Positions 36,878-45,022 of a DNA stretch of 64,000 nucleotides are shown in pieces. The notes beneath the pieces were generated by a model that was not told where the DNA came from, searched no databases, and saw nothing but the letters and a program-made list of their open reading frames with translations. Where the stretch lies: the NCBI RefSeq assembly GCF_037975445.1, contig NZ_CP150254.1, positions 5,640,001-5,704,000 on the forward strand. Reading direction: 5' to 3'. Within the stretch, counting starts at the first letter, position 1; each line of letters begins with the position of its first letter. Both the position numbers and the translations under genes were made by a program. The DNA comes from Peribacillus sp. FSL P2-0133. GTDB lineage: Bacteria; Bacillota; Bacilli; Bacillales; DSM-1321.

Positions 36878-37354
36878 TTATTTTATTAGGGCTACAGATT
36901 CCGCTTGTGTGACTTCCAGGAATTCTGACGGTTTTAATACGATCTGTGTACCGATTTTCCCTCCACTTACGATGATTTCAGGCAGGTTTGTTGCACTTTC
37001 ATCAATAAAAGTCGGGTATTGCCTTTTCATTCCGATCGGGGAACAGCCTCCCCGAATGTACCCTGTGTATTTTTGCAGATCTTTAACCGCAAGCATTTCA
37101 ATTTTTTTTGCACCTGCGGCCTTCGCTGCTTTTTTCAAATCCAGTTCGGTTGCGACAGGGATGACAAATACGTAAAGCTGCTGCGGTCCGTTATGGGTAA
37201 CAAGCGTTTTAAAAACGGTTTCCGGCGCTTTTCCAATCTTGCCCGCAACAGTGATCCCGTCGATTTTTCCATCGCGGGCATCATAACTCATCATGCCATA
37301 CTCTATACGTTTGCTATCAAGAATTCGCATTGCATTCGTTTTACTGGCTCCCAT
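36878..37354 (-). CDS. YbaK/EbsC-type Cys-tRNA deacylase
   Basis: 158 residues from the ATG after AAGGGG. YbaK-family trans-editing enzyme that hydrolyses mischarged Cys-tRNA(Pro). Conserved features are the catalytic Lys in ETVFKTLVTH, VIPVATELDLKKAAKA, the GYIRGGCSPIGMKR active-site loop, and VSGGKIGTQIVLKPSEF. Length matches the family. Isolated gene upstream of the tandem ATPase on the same strand. Confidence 0.9.
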   Translation of the reverse strand: MGASKTNAMRILDSKRIEYGMMSYDARDGKIDGITVAGKIGKAPETVFKTLVTHNGPQQLYVFVIPVATELDLKKAAKAAGAKKIEMLAVKDLQKYTGYIRGGCSPIGMKRQYPTFIDESATNLPEIIVSGGKIGTQIVLKPSEFLEVTQAESVALIK

Positions 37355-37414
37355 AAGAAAATTCCCCTTATCGTTTTCTACCATCTTACCATTTTAAATA
37401 CCGGGTAAAAAGAA

Positions 37415-37441
37415 AAGCACAGTGCTTATTCATCTGTGCTT
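37415..37441 (-). terminator. intrinsic terminator after gntK
   Basis: AAGCACAG (37415-37422) pairs with CTGTGCTT (37434-37441); the minus strand then reads TTCTTTTT. Confidence 0.8.
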
Positions 37442-37451
37442 TCCCTAAAAA

Positions 37452-38996
37452 TTATTCTAAATGGCGTCTTTGGAAATCAGCGATCCTCTTGTAGTCGCCT
37501 TCCAATTGCCTGCTCACGGATAAATAAATCGACATTAATTCTTCATACACTTTAACGTTCTCTTCGATCGGGACAAGTTCATTCGTTTCACCAACCATAC
37601 CCTCAACCTCATCAAGGCTTTCGATTTCGCCTAAAGCGTATAATCCAAGAACGGCGGCACCTAAGCTTGAACTCTCAAAGCTTTCAGGAATTGTCACGTT
37701 TTGATTGAATATATCAGCCATGATTTGGCGCCAGAGCTTCGAGCGGACAAATCCGCCGCTTGCATGAATCTTCTCGGGGGCACCAGTCAACTCCTTTACA
37801 GCAATAAGGACACTGTACAAGTTATACATCACACCCTCCAGCACTGCCCGGACCATATGGTCACGAGTGTGATGAAGCGCCAATCCAAAGAAGGAGCCCC
37901 TTGCATCGGCACTCCATAATGGTGCCCGTTCCCCTGCCATATACGGGTGGAATATCAACCCATCAGAACCAGGTGCAATATTAGAAGCCATATCCGTCAG
38001 AATTTCATAGGAGTCCTGTCCCGAAGCCTTCGCTTTTTCAATTTCCATACGGCCCAATTGATCGCGAGCCCATCGGAAAGTGATTCCCCCGTTGTTGACC
38101 GGTCCGCCGATTACCCAATGATTCTCAGTAAGGGCATAGCAGAATGTCCTGCCTTTGGGATCGGTAAGCGGCCGGTCACTGACGGTCCTTACCGCACCGC
38201 TCGTTCCGATTGTCACTGCCAGAACGCCTGGCTTGATTGCGTTTTGCCCTAAGTTGGCAAGCACGCCGTCACTCGCGCCAATCACAAACGGGGTACCAGC
38301 ATGAATGTTCATTTTTGCGGCTAATTCCTCACTTAAGCCTGAGAGGATATGCGTTGTAGGGACAAGCGTCGGCAGCTTGTCAGCCCCAATTCCAGCAATG
38401 GCGAGTGCCTCTTCATCCCACTTCAGGTCATTCAAGTTGAACATGCCCGTTGCAGAAGCGAGCGAATAATCCATCACATACTCATTGAAAAATTTATAGA
38501 TGATGTATTCTTTAATTCCTATAAATTTTTCCGTTTCGTTAAAAATCCCGGGATGCTCATTTCTTAACCACATTACTTTCGTGATTGGCGACATTGGGTG
38601 AATGGGTGTTCCCGTTCTGTGATACAATTGCATCCCCTGTTCCGAAGCCTTCAAACTCTCCGCATAGGCAACACTTCGATTATCTGCCCATGTAATGCTA
38701 TTCGTCAGCGGGTTGCCGCCTTTACCAATTGCGATCAAGCTATGCATCGCCGAACTGAACGATATGAAGCCCAGTTCTTGCTTTTCTATTCCGCTTGCAA
38801 TCATGACCTCGCCTATTGCAATGATGACCGCTTTATAAATTTCCTCGGGATCTTGTTCCGCAACGGAAGGAGTTGGACTATGAAGAGGATATCCCCTCGA
38901 ACAAGATTGGACAACCTCCCCCCCTTTTGAAAAAAGAACGACCTTCGTACTCGTCGTACCAATATCGATTCCCATCATATAACCTGATTGTCCCAT
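37452..38996 (-). CDS. gntK: gluconate kinase (FGGY family)
   Basis: 514 residues from the ATG that is 12 bases after AAGGAG. FGGY carbohydrate kinase phosphorylating gluconate to 6-phosphogluconate for the pentose phosphate pathway. N-terminal ATP site GIDIGTTSTKVVLF, the substrate region SITWADNRS, TIGTSGAVR, the catalytic Asp region FRWARDQLG and the C-terminal ATP motif GGFVRSKLWRQIMADIF are visible. Length matches B. subtilis GntK (513). It lies 22 bp after a degraded gntP; no gntR or gntZ is in the window, so local control may be lost. Confidence 0.9.
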   Translation of the reverse strand: MGQSGYMMGIDIGTTSTKVVLFSKGGEVVQSCSRGYPLHSPTPSVAEQDPEEIYKAVIIAIGEVMIASGIEKQELGFISFSSAMHSLIAIGKGGNPLTNSITWADNRSVAYAESLKASEQGMQLYHRTGTPIHPMSPITKVMWLRNEHPGIFNETEKFIGIKEYIIYKFFNEYVMDYSLASATGMFNLNDLKWDEEALAIAGIGADKLPTLVPTTHILSGLSEELAAKMNIHAGTPFVIGASDGVLANLGQNAIKPGVLAVTIGTSGAVRTVSDRPLTDPKGRTFCYALTENHWVIGGPVNNGGITFRWARDQLGRMEIEKAKASGQDSYEILTDMASNIAPGSDGLIFHPYMAGERAPLWSADARGSFFGLALHHTRDHMVRAVLEGVMYNLYSVLIAVKELTGAPEKIHASGGFVRSKLWRQIMADIFNQNVTIPESFESSSLGAAVLGLYALGEIESLDEVEGMVGETNELVPIEENVKVYEELMSIYLSVSRQLEGDYKRIADFQRRHLE

Positions 38997-39018
38997 ATTT
39001 ACATCAAGCTCCTTTCTC

Positions 39019-39756
39019 TTAAACAATTGAATTCAATAGTAAGATTAGGATAAGTGAAACGACTGATATAATCGTATCCATAACCGTCCAAGACTTTAAA
39101 ATTTGCGCGCCCGTTAAATTAAAAAGCACTTTGATCATCCAAAATCCTGGCTTCACCCCAATTCATTTTCAAATGCACCGCCGGCTCCAATAATCAAGAT
39201 GATGGATGCAGTTGGGGCGGGGCAGGCTGCCCTGAATTGGTTTAGTTCTACTTTATTAAAACCTCTAGCGTAACCTAATGTAAAGAATGAAACCACCACA
39301 GAAACCATGAAGGCAATCCAATCATTCAATATTGTATCTTCACCAAACACAGCACTGAAAGCTCCTATTAATAAGACCGGCATTAAAACCGCGATCAAGG
39401 TTATGCCGAAACCTGGGTGCTCACGGTTATGTATATTGGAGAATTGATCCGCTAGCCCCTCGGGTGCTTGTACATCCATTCTTTTAAATATGCAGGAACC
39501 AAAAGCAGGCCCAGCTAACATGGGAATTCCGTTTTTCACCGACTCGCATCGCCTTTCCAAGCATGGTACCTAAACTGACAATGAGTGCTATCTAACCAAA
39601 ATTATTACCTGCCCCTGTCTGAACAGCATCTGCAACATCCGGAATATCCATACGTGGGATGATCCCTAAAATGACGGAGGCGAGAAGTAACGCAATAAAT
39701 GGGTGCCACTTTACTTTGGCATGATAATGATCAAGAAAACTAAACATCTTATTCAT
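39019..39756 (-). pseudogene. gntP: gluconate permease gntP, degraded
   Basis: Fragments of one permease are spread over ~740 bp instead of ~1350. They begin with an ATG segment at 39756 ending GAGNNFG, an in-frame TAG at 39592-39594, then IALIVSLGTMLGKAM. After a large internal loss and frame change come PGFGITLIAVLMPVLLI and LIIGAGGAFE (about 39160-39450). After a stop and a second loss, GFWMIKVLFNLTG...KSWTVMDTIISVV closes the gene at 39019 in another frame. The pieces align in order with GntP (GHIALIFGLGAMLGK, PGFGISVF, LIIGGGGAF, AGFWMFKEYFGL). At least one nonsense mutation and two deletions: non-functional. Confidence 0.88.
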
Positions 39757-39805
39757 TAATTCACGCTAAATCAGGAAAGGAATCCATAAAGGTAAGCTCT
39801 CACAG

Positions 39806-39848
39806 AAAAAGGCATCGAACCAGTTCATTGTGAACTAAACTCGATACC
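39806..39848 (-). terminator. terminator closing the cobamide operon
   Basis: On the minus strand GGTATCGA pairs with TCGATGCC (one G-U) outside an inner AGTTCA/TGAACT stem, followed by TTTTTCTG. It is the first terminator after twelve same-strand genes. Confidence 0.78.
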
Positions 39849-39866
39849 TGATTCAGTCATGAAATA

Positions 39867-40565
39867 TCATTCACCAATAAAAAGAGGACCGGATCGTTGC
39901 TTGATTTCTTCCTCCAGTTGTTCAGGATAAGCAATGAGGAAGCAGGTGGACGGTCCTGATGATTTTGCAATATCGACTTTATTACTTATATGCACAGATA
40001 CACCTTCACCACATTGATCCAGATGCTCCCATTCATATGCTATCCCTTTGGAGCCGACTGGAAGTGCCTGAACATCTTCCATTTCACATAAGCTTTTATA
40101 TAAAGATAACGGCGCGACCCAATCTTGCTGTTCCATTACTTCTTCTCCAACGAGCGGCCTGCCGATCAGAGCTATTTTCCGTAAAGGATGCTGCTTTTTA
40201 ACGGATTCATTCGCTCGTTTACCAATCACCATAAGTCCAAGTGCTGATTGAAGAAGCGGCATGTTACTTTCAGTGCTGCCTGTAATGGGGAGATCCTCCA
40301 TTCCCAGTTCATTCATCCCTTTCCTGACACCCCTGGTCAAGTCCTCCCAGGCTTGATCACCGCAGAAATTATTTAGAACGACGGATACTGGACTCCCCCC
40401 AACGCCCAAACATTCCATGACGGCAACCCGAAAGGAATAATATCCAACGACCTCATAAGGGACATGGACAAGATCTTTTTCCTTCAGGCCGATCCCGCCG
40501 CTATTATCACTTGAAATAATCAATGAATCTGATTCGGAGAATGGCAAAATCAATGAATCACTCAT
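39867..40565 (-). CDS. cblS: alpha-ribazole kinase-like protein CblS
   Basis: 232-residue protein of the AIR-synthase/PurM-like ATP-binding group. SLIISSDNSGGIGLKEKD near the N-terminus resembles the nucleotide-phosphate segment of that fold, and ITGSTESNMP and ALIGRPLVGEEV follow. In Listeria and Geobacillus a protein of this kind, CblS, phosphorylates alpha-ribazole imported by CblT. The ATGA overlap (four bases) with cblT supports the pairing. It is the last gene of the operon. Assignment is mainly by gene context and remembered family features. Confidence 0.75.
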   Translation of the reverse strand: MSDSLILPFSESDSLIISSDNSGGIGLKEKDLVHVPYEVVGYYSFRVAVMECLGVGGSPVSVVLNNFCGDQAWEDLTRGVRKGMNELGMEDLPITGSTESNMPLLQSALGLMVIGKRANESVKKQHPLRKIALIGRPLVGEEVMEQQDWVAPLSLYKSLCEMEDVQALPVGSKGIAYEWEHLDQCGEGVSVHISNKVDIAKSSGPSTCFLIAYPEQLEEEIKQRSGPLFIGE

Positions 40566-41056
40566 TCTGCGAGTCCATCTTTAAAAATCATTTTTTTCAA
40601 GACAAGCTCCAAGCGTGGCAGTAAAAGGGCAGCCAATACTACATTTACCGCCGTCGCTGCCGTCAATCCCGGAACCAATAACGTGTAAAAACCAGGGCTG
40701 ATCAGAAATGCGAAAGGCAGGGCTAAAACGAAGGCATTACCGATAAAGAAGAGGAAAAATGCGCCTATTTTTTTTCCGTTTGTATATAAAATGCTAAACA
40801 TCCATGTCAGGACTGCCATCTCGACCATGATCAAAAAGTGGAATGGCCCAAGTGGCATGCCGCCGAATAACGCTGAAATGATATGACCAAGCCCAGCTAC
40901 AATAGCCCCCGATACCGGGCCAAGTATGACAGCCGCCAAAAGGGCCGGAAAACTATCCAAAGCGATACTCCCGATCGGGGAAGGGATTTTAATCATTGCC
41001 CCTACAGCCGATAAGGCAATGAATATAGCAATTGCACTAATTTTTCTTACATCCAT
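40562..41056 (-). CDS. cblT: alpha-ribazole ECF transporter S component CblT
   Basis: 164 residues with five to six hydrophobic segments, the layout of ECF substrate-binding (S) components. The first helix region ISAIAIFIALSAVGAMIKIP and the LGPVSGAIVAGLGHIISALF loop are typical. Next to cblS it matches CblT, which imports alpha-ribazole, the lower-ligand nucleoside of cobalamin. ECF A/A' and T subunits are elsewhere in the genome. Starts two bases after the pduO stop with a weak site, consistent with coupling. Confidence 0.8.
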   Translation of the reverse strand: MDVRKISAIAIFIALSAVGAMIKIPSPIGSIALDSFPALLAAVILGPVSGAIVAGLGHIISALFGGMPLGPFHFLIMVEMAVLTWMFSILYTNGKKIGAFFLFFIGNAFVLALPFAFLISPGFYTLLVPGLTAATAVNVVLAALLLPRLELVLKKMIFKDGLAE

Positions 41057-41058
41057 GT

Positions 41059-41643
41059 TTACTCTTTTTCCTTTCTTTTCCCTCCACGGAATACATTTGC
41101 GCTACGGATATATTCCACATCTTTCACACCAAGACGGAAGTTGATCACACGTGCAACAGCAAAGAAGTAATCCGACAAACGATTTAAATATTGAAGTGAT
41201 AATGGTGAAACGGCCGCACCAGACTTGATCAATGAAACGACCAACCGTTCCGCCCTTCTTGTAACGGTACGGGCGATGTGAATGGTTGCAGCCGCTTTTG
41301 AGCCGCCAGGCAGGATAAACTTTTCCAATTCCGGCGCTTCAAGTATGAAGGCATCTATTCGTTCTTCCAAATAGGTAATGGCCTCCTCCGTCAGCTTTTG
41401 TGGGGCCTTCTCGGAAACTGTTGCCAAATCACCGCCGCAGTCAAACAACTCATGCTGGATCTTTTCTAGATCGGCCAGTACATCCTTAAATATCGCTGAA
41501 TCCAATTCTGTCACCGCAAGACCGATATAGCTATTCACTTCATCCACCGTTCCATAAGATTCAACACGGATATCATCCTTATCAAGCCGACCTCCGATTA
41601 CGCTTGTTTGTCCCTTATCCCCTGTACGTGTATAAATTTTCAT
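41059..41643 (-). CDS. pduO: cob(I)alamin adenosyltransferase, PduO type
   Basis: 194 residues. The PduO family signature is complete: YTRTGDKGQTSVIGG at the N-terminus (ATP binding), YGTVDEVNSYIG, KFILPGGSKAAATIHIARTVTRRAER and LNRLSDYFFAVARVIN. It adenosylates the corrin cobalt using ATP, giving adenosylcobinamide or adenosylcobalamin. Homologous to B. subtilis YvqK. It lies 15 bp after the second CobU-like gene in the operon. Confidence 0.92.
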   Translation of the reverse strand: MKIYTRTGDKGQTSVIGGRLDKDDIRVESYGTVDEVNSYIGLAVTELDSAIFKDVLADLEKIQHELFDCGGDLATVSEKAPQKLTEEAITYLEERIDAFILEAPELEKFILPGGSKAAATIHIARTVTRRAERLVVSLIKSGAAVSPLSLQYLNRLSDYFFAVARVINFRLGVKDVEYIRSANVFRGGKRKEKE

Positions 41644-41657
41644 CCCAATTGCCTCCT

Positions 41658-42122
41658 CTACTTTATTCGCTGGTTAATTCCATACCAGATGATATCAACG
41701 CGACTGGATATGGATGCTACATCTTGAAAGACCCATCCGCAGGCATCGCGCCATCTGCGATCTTTTGCTTCGATCGGGACAATGCCTTTGGAAATATCAG
41801 AACCGATCACAATGCATTTGTGTTCATCCTTTTCTTTCTCCCATATTCGCCAATCAGCCATGATTTCCTTCCATCTTTTTCGAATCGAATCTGAATCCAT
41901 CTTTTCTGCATCTTGTTGAATCCATGCATCCAATCCTTGCAATACAACAGTCTTGCCTTGAAAATCAATCAATTCCGGCTGTTCTTTTCGATAACCGGAT
42001 AGCCAAAGGACATCATTTTCCAAACCATACAATTGCTTTACCCATTTAGTTTTCCCATTATAGGCGCCTCCTGTAACAAAGTGCAGCGTTCTCCCCTCCT
42101 TAAGCATTCCCGGTCTTCCCAT
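41658..42122 (-). CDS. short CobU-like protein (second copy)
   Basis: Up to 154 residues with a P-loop HFVTGGAYNGKTKWV and a C-terminal segment GIVPIEAKDRRWRDACGWVFQD that matches the conserved GIVP..R.FRD..G..NQ block of CobU. It lacks the HRxRRP guanylylation segment and is shorter than CobU (about 180). The ATG at 42122 gives an 85-base overlap with cobC and no good ribosome binding site. AAGGAGGGG lies just before an in-frame CTG at 42086 that would put the start two codons before the P-loop region, where CobU proteins begin. It may be a kinase with a different substrate. Confidence 0.7.
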   Translation of the reverse strand: MGRPGMLKEGRTLHFVTGGAYNGKTKWVKQLYGLENDVLWLSGYRKEQPELIDFQGKTVVLQGLDAWIQQDAEKMDSDSIRKRWKEIMADWRIWEKEKDEHKCIVIGSDISKGIVPIEAKDRRWRDACGWVFQDVASISSRVDIIWYGINQRIK

Positions 42123-42655
42123 ATCAGCTCATATCCCCTGCCATGGGAAATTCCCCAATCAAAAAAGGACTTTTCCTTCGGGGCATAGCGGACCAATAAA
42201 TCACGAATTACCCCTCCATGTGTCATTAGGGCAATTCGGTTCTCCTTACAGGCAATCAAATGGTTCCAGCCATTATTCACTCGCTCGGAAAATGCCGGAT
42301 AGCTTTCACCCCCGGGCACAAGGGCCTCCATGGGACGTTCCAGCCAATTAAGATACTCTCGATCTGTCTTCAACTCATGATACGTCCGACCTTCCCAACT
42401 GCCGAAGTTCATTTCACGGAACAAAGGGTCTTTGACCGGAACTGCATTTGGAAACAGCAGTCGTGCAGTTTCCACACAGCGGAGCAAATCACTGCTGTGA
42501 ATTTTTTCATATATTGGATAAGAGCCTCTCAATTCCAGTATTTCCTTTTCTCCTTTGACGCTTAATGGGGAATCCGTCCAGCCTAAATAGGCCTTTCGCT
42601 CATTTGCTTCCGTCAGCCCATGGCGAAGTAGTGTAATAGCCACAATATCAGCCAT
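42038..42655 (-). CDS. cobC: alpha-ribazole-5'-phosphate phosphatase-like histidine phosphatase
   Basis: 205 residues from the ATG at 42655 (TTG two codons earlier possible). Histidine-phosphatase fold with the catalytic LLRHGLTEANERKAYLGW, the FREMNFGSWEGRTYHEL segment and the second catalytic His in MTHGGVIRDLLV. In cobamide operons this family dephosphorylates alpha-ribazole phosphate or cobalamin 5'-phosphate. It overlaps cobS by about 43 bases at the start and the short CobU-like gene at its end. Confidence 0.87.
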   Translation of the reverse strand: MADIVAITLLRHGLTEANERKAYLGWTDSPLSVKGEKEILELRGSYPIYEKIHSSDLLRCVETARLLFPNAVPVKDPLFREMNFGSWEGRTYHELKTDREYLNWLERPMEALVPGGESYPAFSERVNNGWNHLIACKENRIALMTHGGVIRDLLVRYAPKEKSFFDWGISHGRGYELIWEDRECLRRGERCTLLQEAPIMGKLNG

Positions 42656-43404
42656 AACCAAAGCTCAACCCCTTCCACGGATGCACCCAGTACATCCCCC
42701 GTTATCCCACCGAACCACCTGACGATTTTACGTTTTATATAAACCAGGAAAAACACCGCAGCCAGACACATGATGAAAAATAAGGTGACAAGCTTAAAAT
42801 CGATGATCCAGGCAATCGCCAGACTTAATAGGAGGTACAGCCAATAAATGGGCAAACTGCTTTTCTTTACTGCACTTTGAAAAAAAGCACCGAGCCCCTC
42901 TTTTTTAGCCAGCGGCATCCGGATGAGTAAATAACCCATCACACATTTGCTTAAGAGTGGAAGGGCAATGATCAAGAAGTATGTCCATTCATTTACCCTT
43001 TCGACAATTTCATAGATAAATAGAAACCGGGCGGCCAATAGGACTATGACGGAGATGACACCGAATGCACCTGTCCTGGAATCCTTCATGATTTCCAATC
43101 GCCGCTCTTTATCCTGATAGGAAAAAAAAGCATCACTTGCATCGATCCAGCCATCGAGATGCAAACCTCCCGTTAATGCCATCGTCAAAAACCAAAGGAA
43201 AAAGGCAATCGCAAGCGATGACAACGGGGTCCATTCCACGAGCGCATACAAAACACCGCCCAATATCAAACCTAGCAAAAGGCCTACTAATGGAAAGGTT
43301 TGAATGGCACGGTGAATATATTTCTTCTCCATCGGAAGCTGCTTCTTTATTGGAAAAACCGTAAAGAACTGCAGGTTAATTAAAAATCCAATCACTCCGC
43401 TCAT
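42613..43404 (-). CDS. cobS: adenosylcobinamide-GDP ribazoletransferase (cobalamin synthase)
   Basis: 263 residues from the ATG that overlaps the cobU stop as ATGA. Integral membrane enzyme joining AdoCbi-GDP with alpha-ribazole (phosphate). The signature TGGLHLDGWIDASDAFFS and the following IMKDSRTGAFGVISVI carry metal-binding Asp residues. GGITGDVLGASVE near the C-terminus is the second conserved block. About six to seven membrane segments. Fully consistent with CobS/CobV. Confidence 0.94.
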   Translation of the reverse strand: MSGVIGFLINLQFFTVFPIKKQLPMEKKYIHRAIQTFPLVGLLLGLILGGVLYALVEWTPLSSLAIAFFLWFLTMALTGGLHLDGWIDASDAFFSYQDKERRLEIMKDSRTGAFGVISVIVLLAARFLFIYEIVERVNEWTYFLIIALPLLSKCVMGYLLIRMPLAKKEGLGAFFQSAVKKSSLPIYWLYLLLSLAIAWIIDFKLVTLFFIMCLAAVFFLVYIKRKIVRWFGGITGDVLGASVEGVELWLWLILWLLHYFAMG

Positions 43405-43976
43405 TCCTGCATGCACCCTTTCTTTTGCAACGGAATTCCCGCTTCTACAAGATAGGCCTCATCGGCCTGCCCGACGATCGTTTGATGAAGCTGGCCCAGT
43501 GTTTTTCCGTATATATGAAGGAAATCATCCTGGAAAATCGGTTCCTGCACCAGTTCATTGCTCACGACTATTAAACAGCTGGATTGTTTTCTTATCTCAT
43601 TGATTCCGGTTATTATTTTTGAAAAAACGCTATCTAAAAATTCTTCTTCAAGCGGAATACCTGGGCCAAATAGTTCGTTGTCAAGCAGGGTTGTCAGACA
43701 ATCGAGCAGAATGATGGAATCCTGATCAATGTCCTCCCCTATTCTTGTAATATCGGTTGCGTATTCGGAAGTTTTCCAAGCAATCGGGCTGGTTTCTCTA
43801 TCTTTCCGGTGCCTAAGGATGCGTTCACCCATCTCTACATCACTGATACGGCCACAGGCGAGGTAATGCAAGTTCCCATCCGATTGGAGTGCATACTCCA
43901 GGGCTTTTCTTTCTGCGAAGCTGCTTTTTCCGGAACGGACACCCCCGGTTATAAAACAGAGCCTTGCTTTCTCCAC
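43401..43976 (-). CDS. cobU: adenosylcobinamide kinase / guanylyltransferase CobU
   Basis: 191 residues, GTG start with GGAGGGGG in front, overlapping the cobD end by 28 bases. The P-loop CFITGGVRSGKSSFAE and the HRKDRETSPIAWKTSEY segment (guanylylated His) are canonical, as is IILLDCLTTLLDNELF. The C-terminal block normally reading NEVGMGIVP..R.FRD..G is altered to SNELVQEPIFQDDFLHIYGKTLG. It phosphorylates and guanylylates adenosylcobinamide during lower-ligand assembly. Confidence 0.88.
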   Translation of the reverse strand: MEKARLCFITGGVRSGKSSFAERKALEYALQSDGNLHYLACGRISDVEMGERILRHRKDRETSPIAWKTSEYATDITRIGEDIDQDSIILLDCLTTLLDNELFGPGIPLEEEFLDSVFSKIITGINEIRKQSSCLIVVSNELVQEPIFQDDFLHIYGKTLGQLHQTIVGQADEAYLVEAGIPLQKKGCMQE

Positions 43977-45022
43977 TGTCTTACCCCCTCCATCAGTGCT
44001 TCGTTATCATGTTCACTCTTCACTGCAAACCGAAGCCACCTTCCATCCAAACCGGGAAAATTATAGGTATGGCGCGGTACGATTCCTTTTTTCAGCAAAA
44101 AGGGGAAAAGGGATAAGGATTCATCTTTCACCAAATAAAAATTGACTGTGCTATCGGAGACATGCAACCCTTGCTCCTCATAAAACCGGAATAGTTTTTG
44201 CTTTTGCAATGCAATATAGTCTCTTGTCTTTCTCATATAGGCTTCTTCTGCAAGACAGATTTTCCCTACTTCAAGTGCCACTTGGTTGACGCTCCAATGA
44301 GGTTTATAATTTCTTACCCGTTTTATGATGTCAGGTGCTGCAAGCAAATAGCCCAGTCTCAAACCCGGAATTGCAAAGATTTTAGTCATTGATCTTAGAA
44401 TGAGTAAATGTGGAAATACATTGATTAAAGAAGCATAACTAAAGGCATCCTCCGCAAAATCATAAAAAGCCTCATCCAGGACAACCAGGCAATCCGCTTT
44501 TTGGCATTCAATGATCAATTCCCTAACTGTATCCCGCTTAAATGAAACACCCGTCGGATTATTAGGCGTACATAAGAAAATTGCATCATATTCGGGTAAT
44601 CGGGGAATCAATCGATCCAAGTCCAATTGCCACTCAGGAGCATCAAGCTGGTGAAAATCGACCTTACTTCCGGCTGCCAAACAAGCTTCTGCATATTCCG
44701 CAAATGCCGGCTGAATGATTAGCACCCTTTGATTGGCTAATCCGTTCGCTACCAGCATGATTATTTCAGCACCACCGTTCCCCATCAAAACGGATTGCTC
44801 AGGAAGTGCTTCTTTTTTTGCAATTGATTTTGTCAGTTCAATGGCATGCGGATCTGGGTATTGAAGGATTCCTTCGAAAAACCCAGACCACTGTTCCTTT
44901 ATGCGTAAAGGCGGACCCAATGGGTTGATGTTAGCACTGAAGTCGGTAACCGATTCAGGCATTTCGATTTCCAGCGCTTCGTAAAGATAATGAGGATTAG
45001 AGCCATGAGAAGGTAATAACAA
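43949..45022 (-). CDS. cobD: L-threonine-O-3-phosphate decarboxylase CobD
   Basis: 357-residue PLP enzyme of the histidinol-phosphate aminotransferase family. In cobamide operons it decarboxylates L-threonine phosphate to the (R)-1-amino-2-propanol phosphate linker used by CbiB. Visible features: the N-terminal HGSNPHYLYEAL and DFSANINPLGPP typical for CobD, NNPTG substrate segment, LDEAFYDF, and the PLP Lys in SMTKIFAIPGLRLGYL (near 215). TTG start behind GGGGGAC, overlapping the cbiB end. Histidinol-phosphate aminotransferase is the alternative, less likely here. Confidence 0.88.
   Translation of the reverse strand: MLLPSHGSNPHYLYEALEIEMPESVTDFSANINPLGPPLRIKEQWSGFFEGILQYPDPHAIELTKSIAKKEALPEQSVLMGNGGAEIIMLVANGLANQRVLIIQPAFAEYAEACLAAGSKVDFHQLDAPEWQLDLDRLIPRLPEYDAIFLCTPNNPTGVSFKRDTVRELIIECQKADCLVVLDEAFYDFAEDAFSYASLINVFPHLLILRSMTKIFAIPGLRLGYLLAAPDIIKRVRNYKPHWSVNQVALEVGKICLAEEAYMRKTRDYIALQKQKLFRFYEEQGLHVSDSTVNFYLVKDESLSLFPFLLKKGIVPRHTYNFPGLDGRWLRFAVKSEHDNEALMEGVRQWRKQGSVL

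Noticed and set aside
36807-36878. Terminator after the YbaK-type gene
   Set aside because: Only a weak TAGGT/ACCTA pairing without a T-run.
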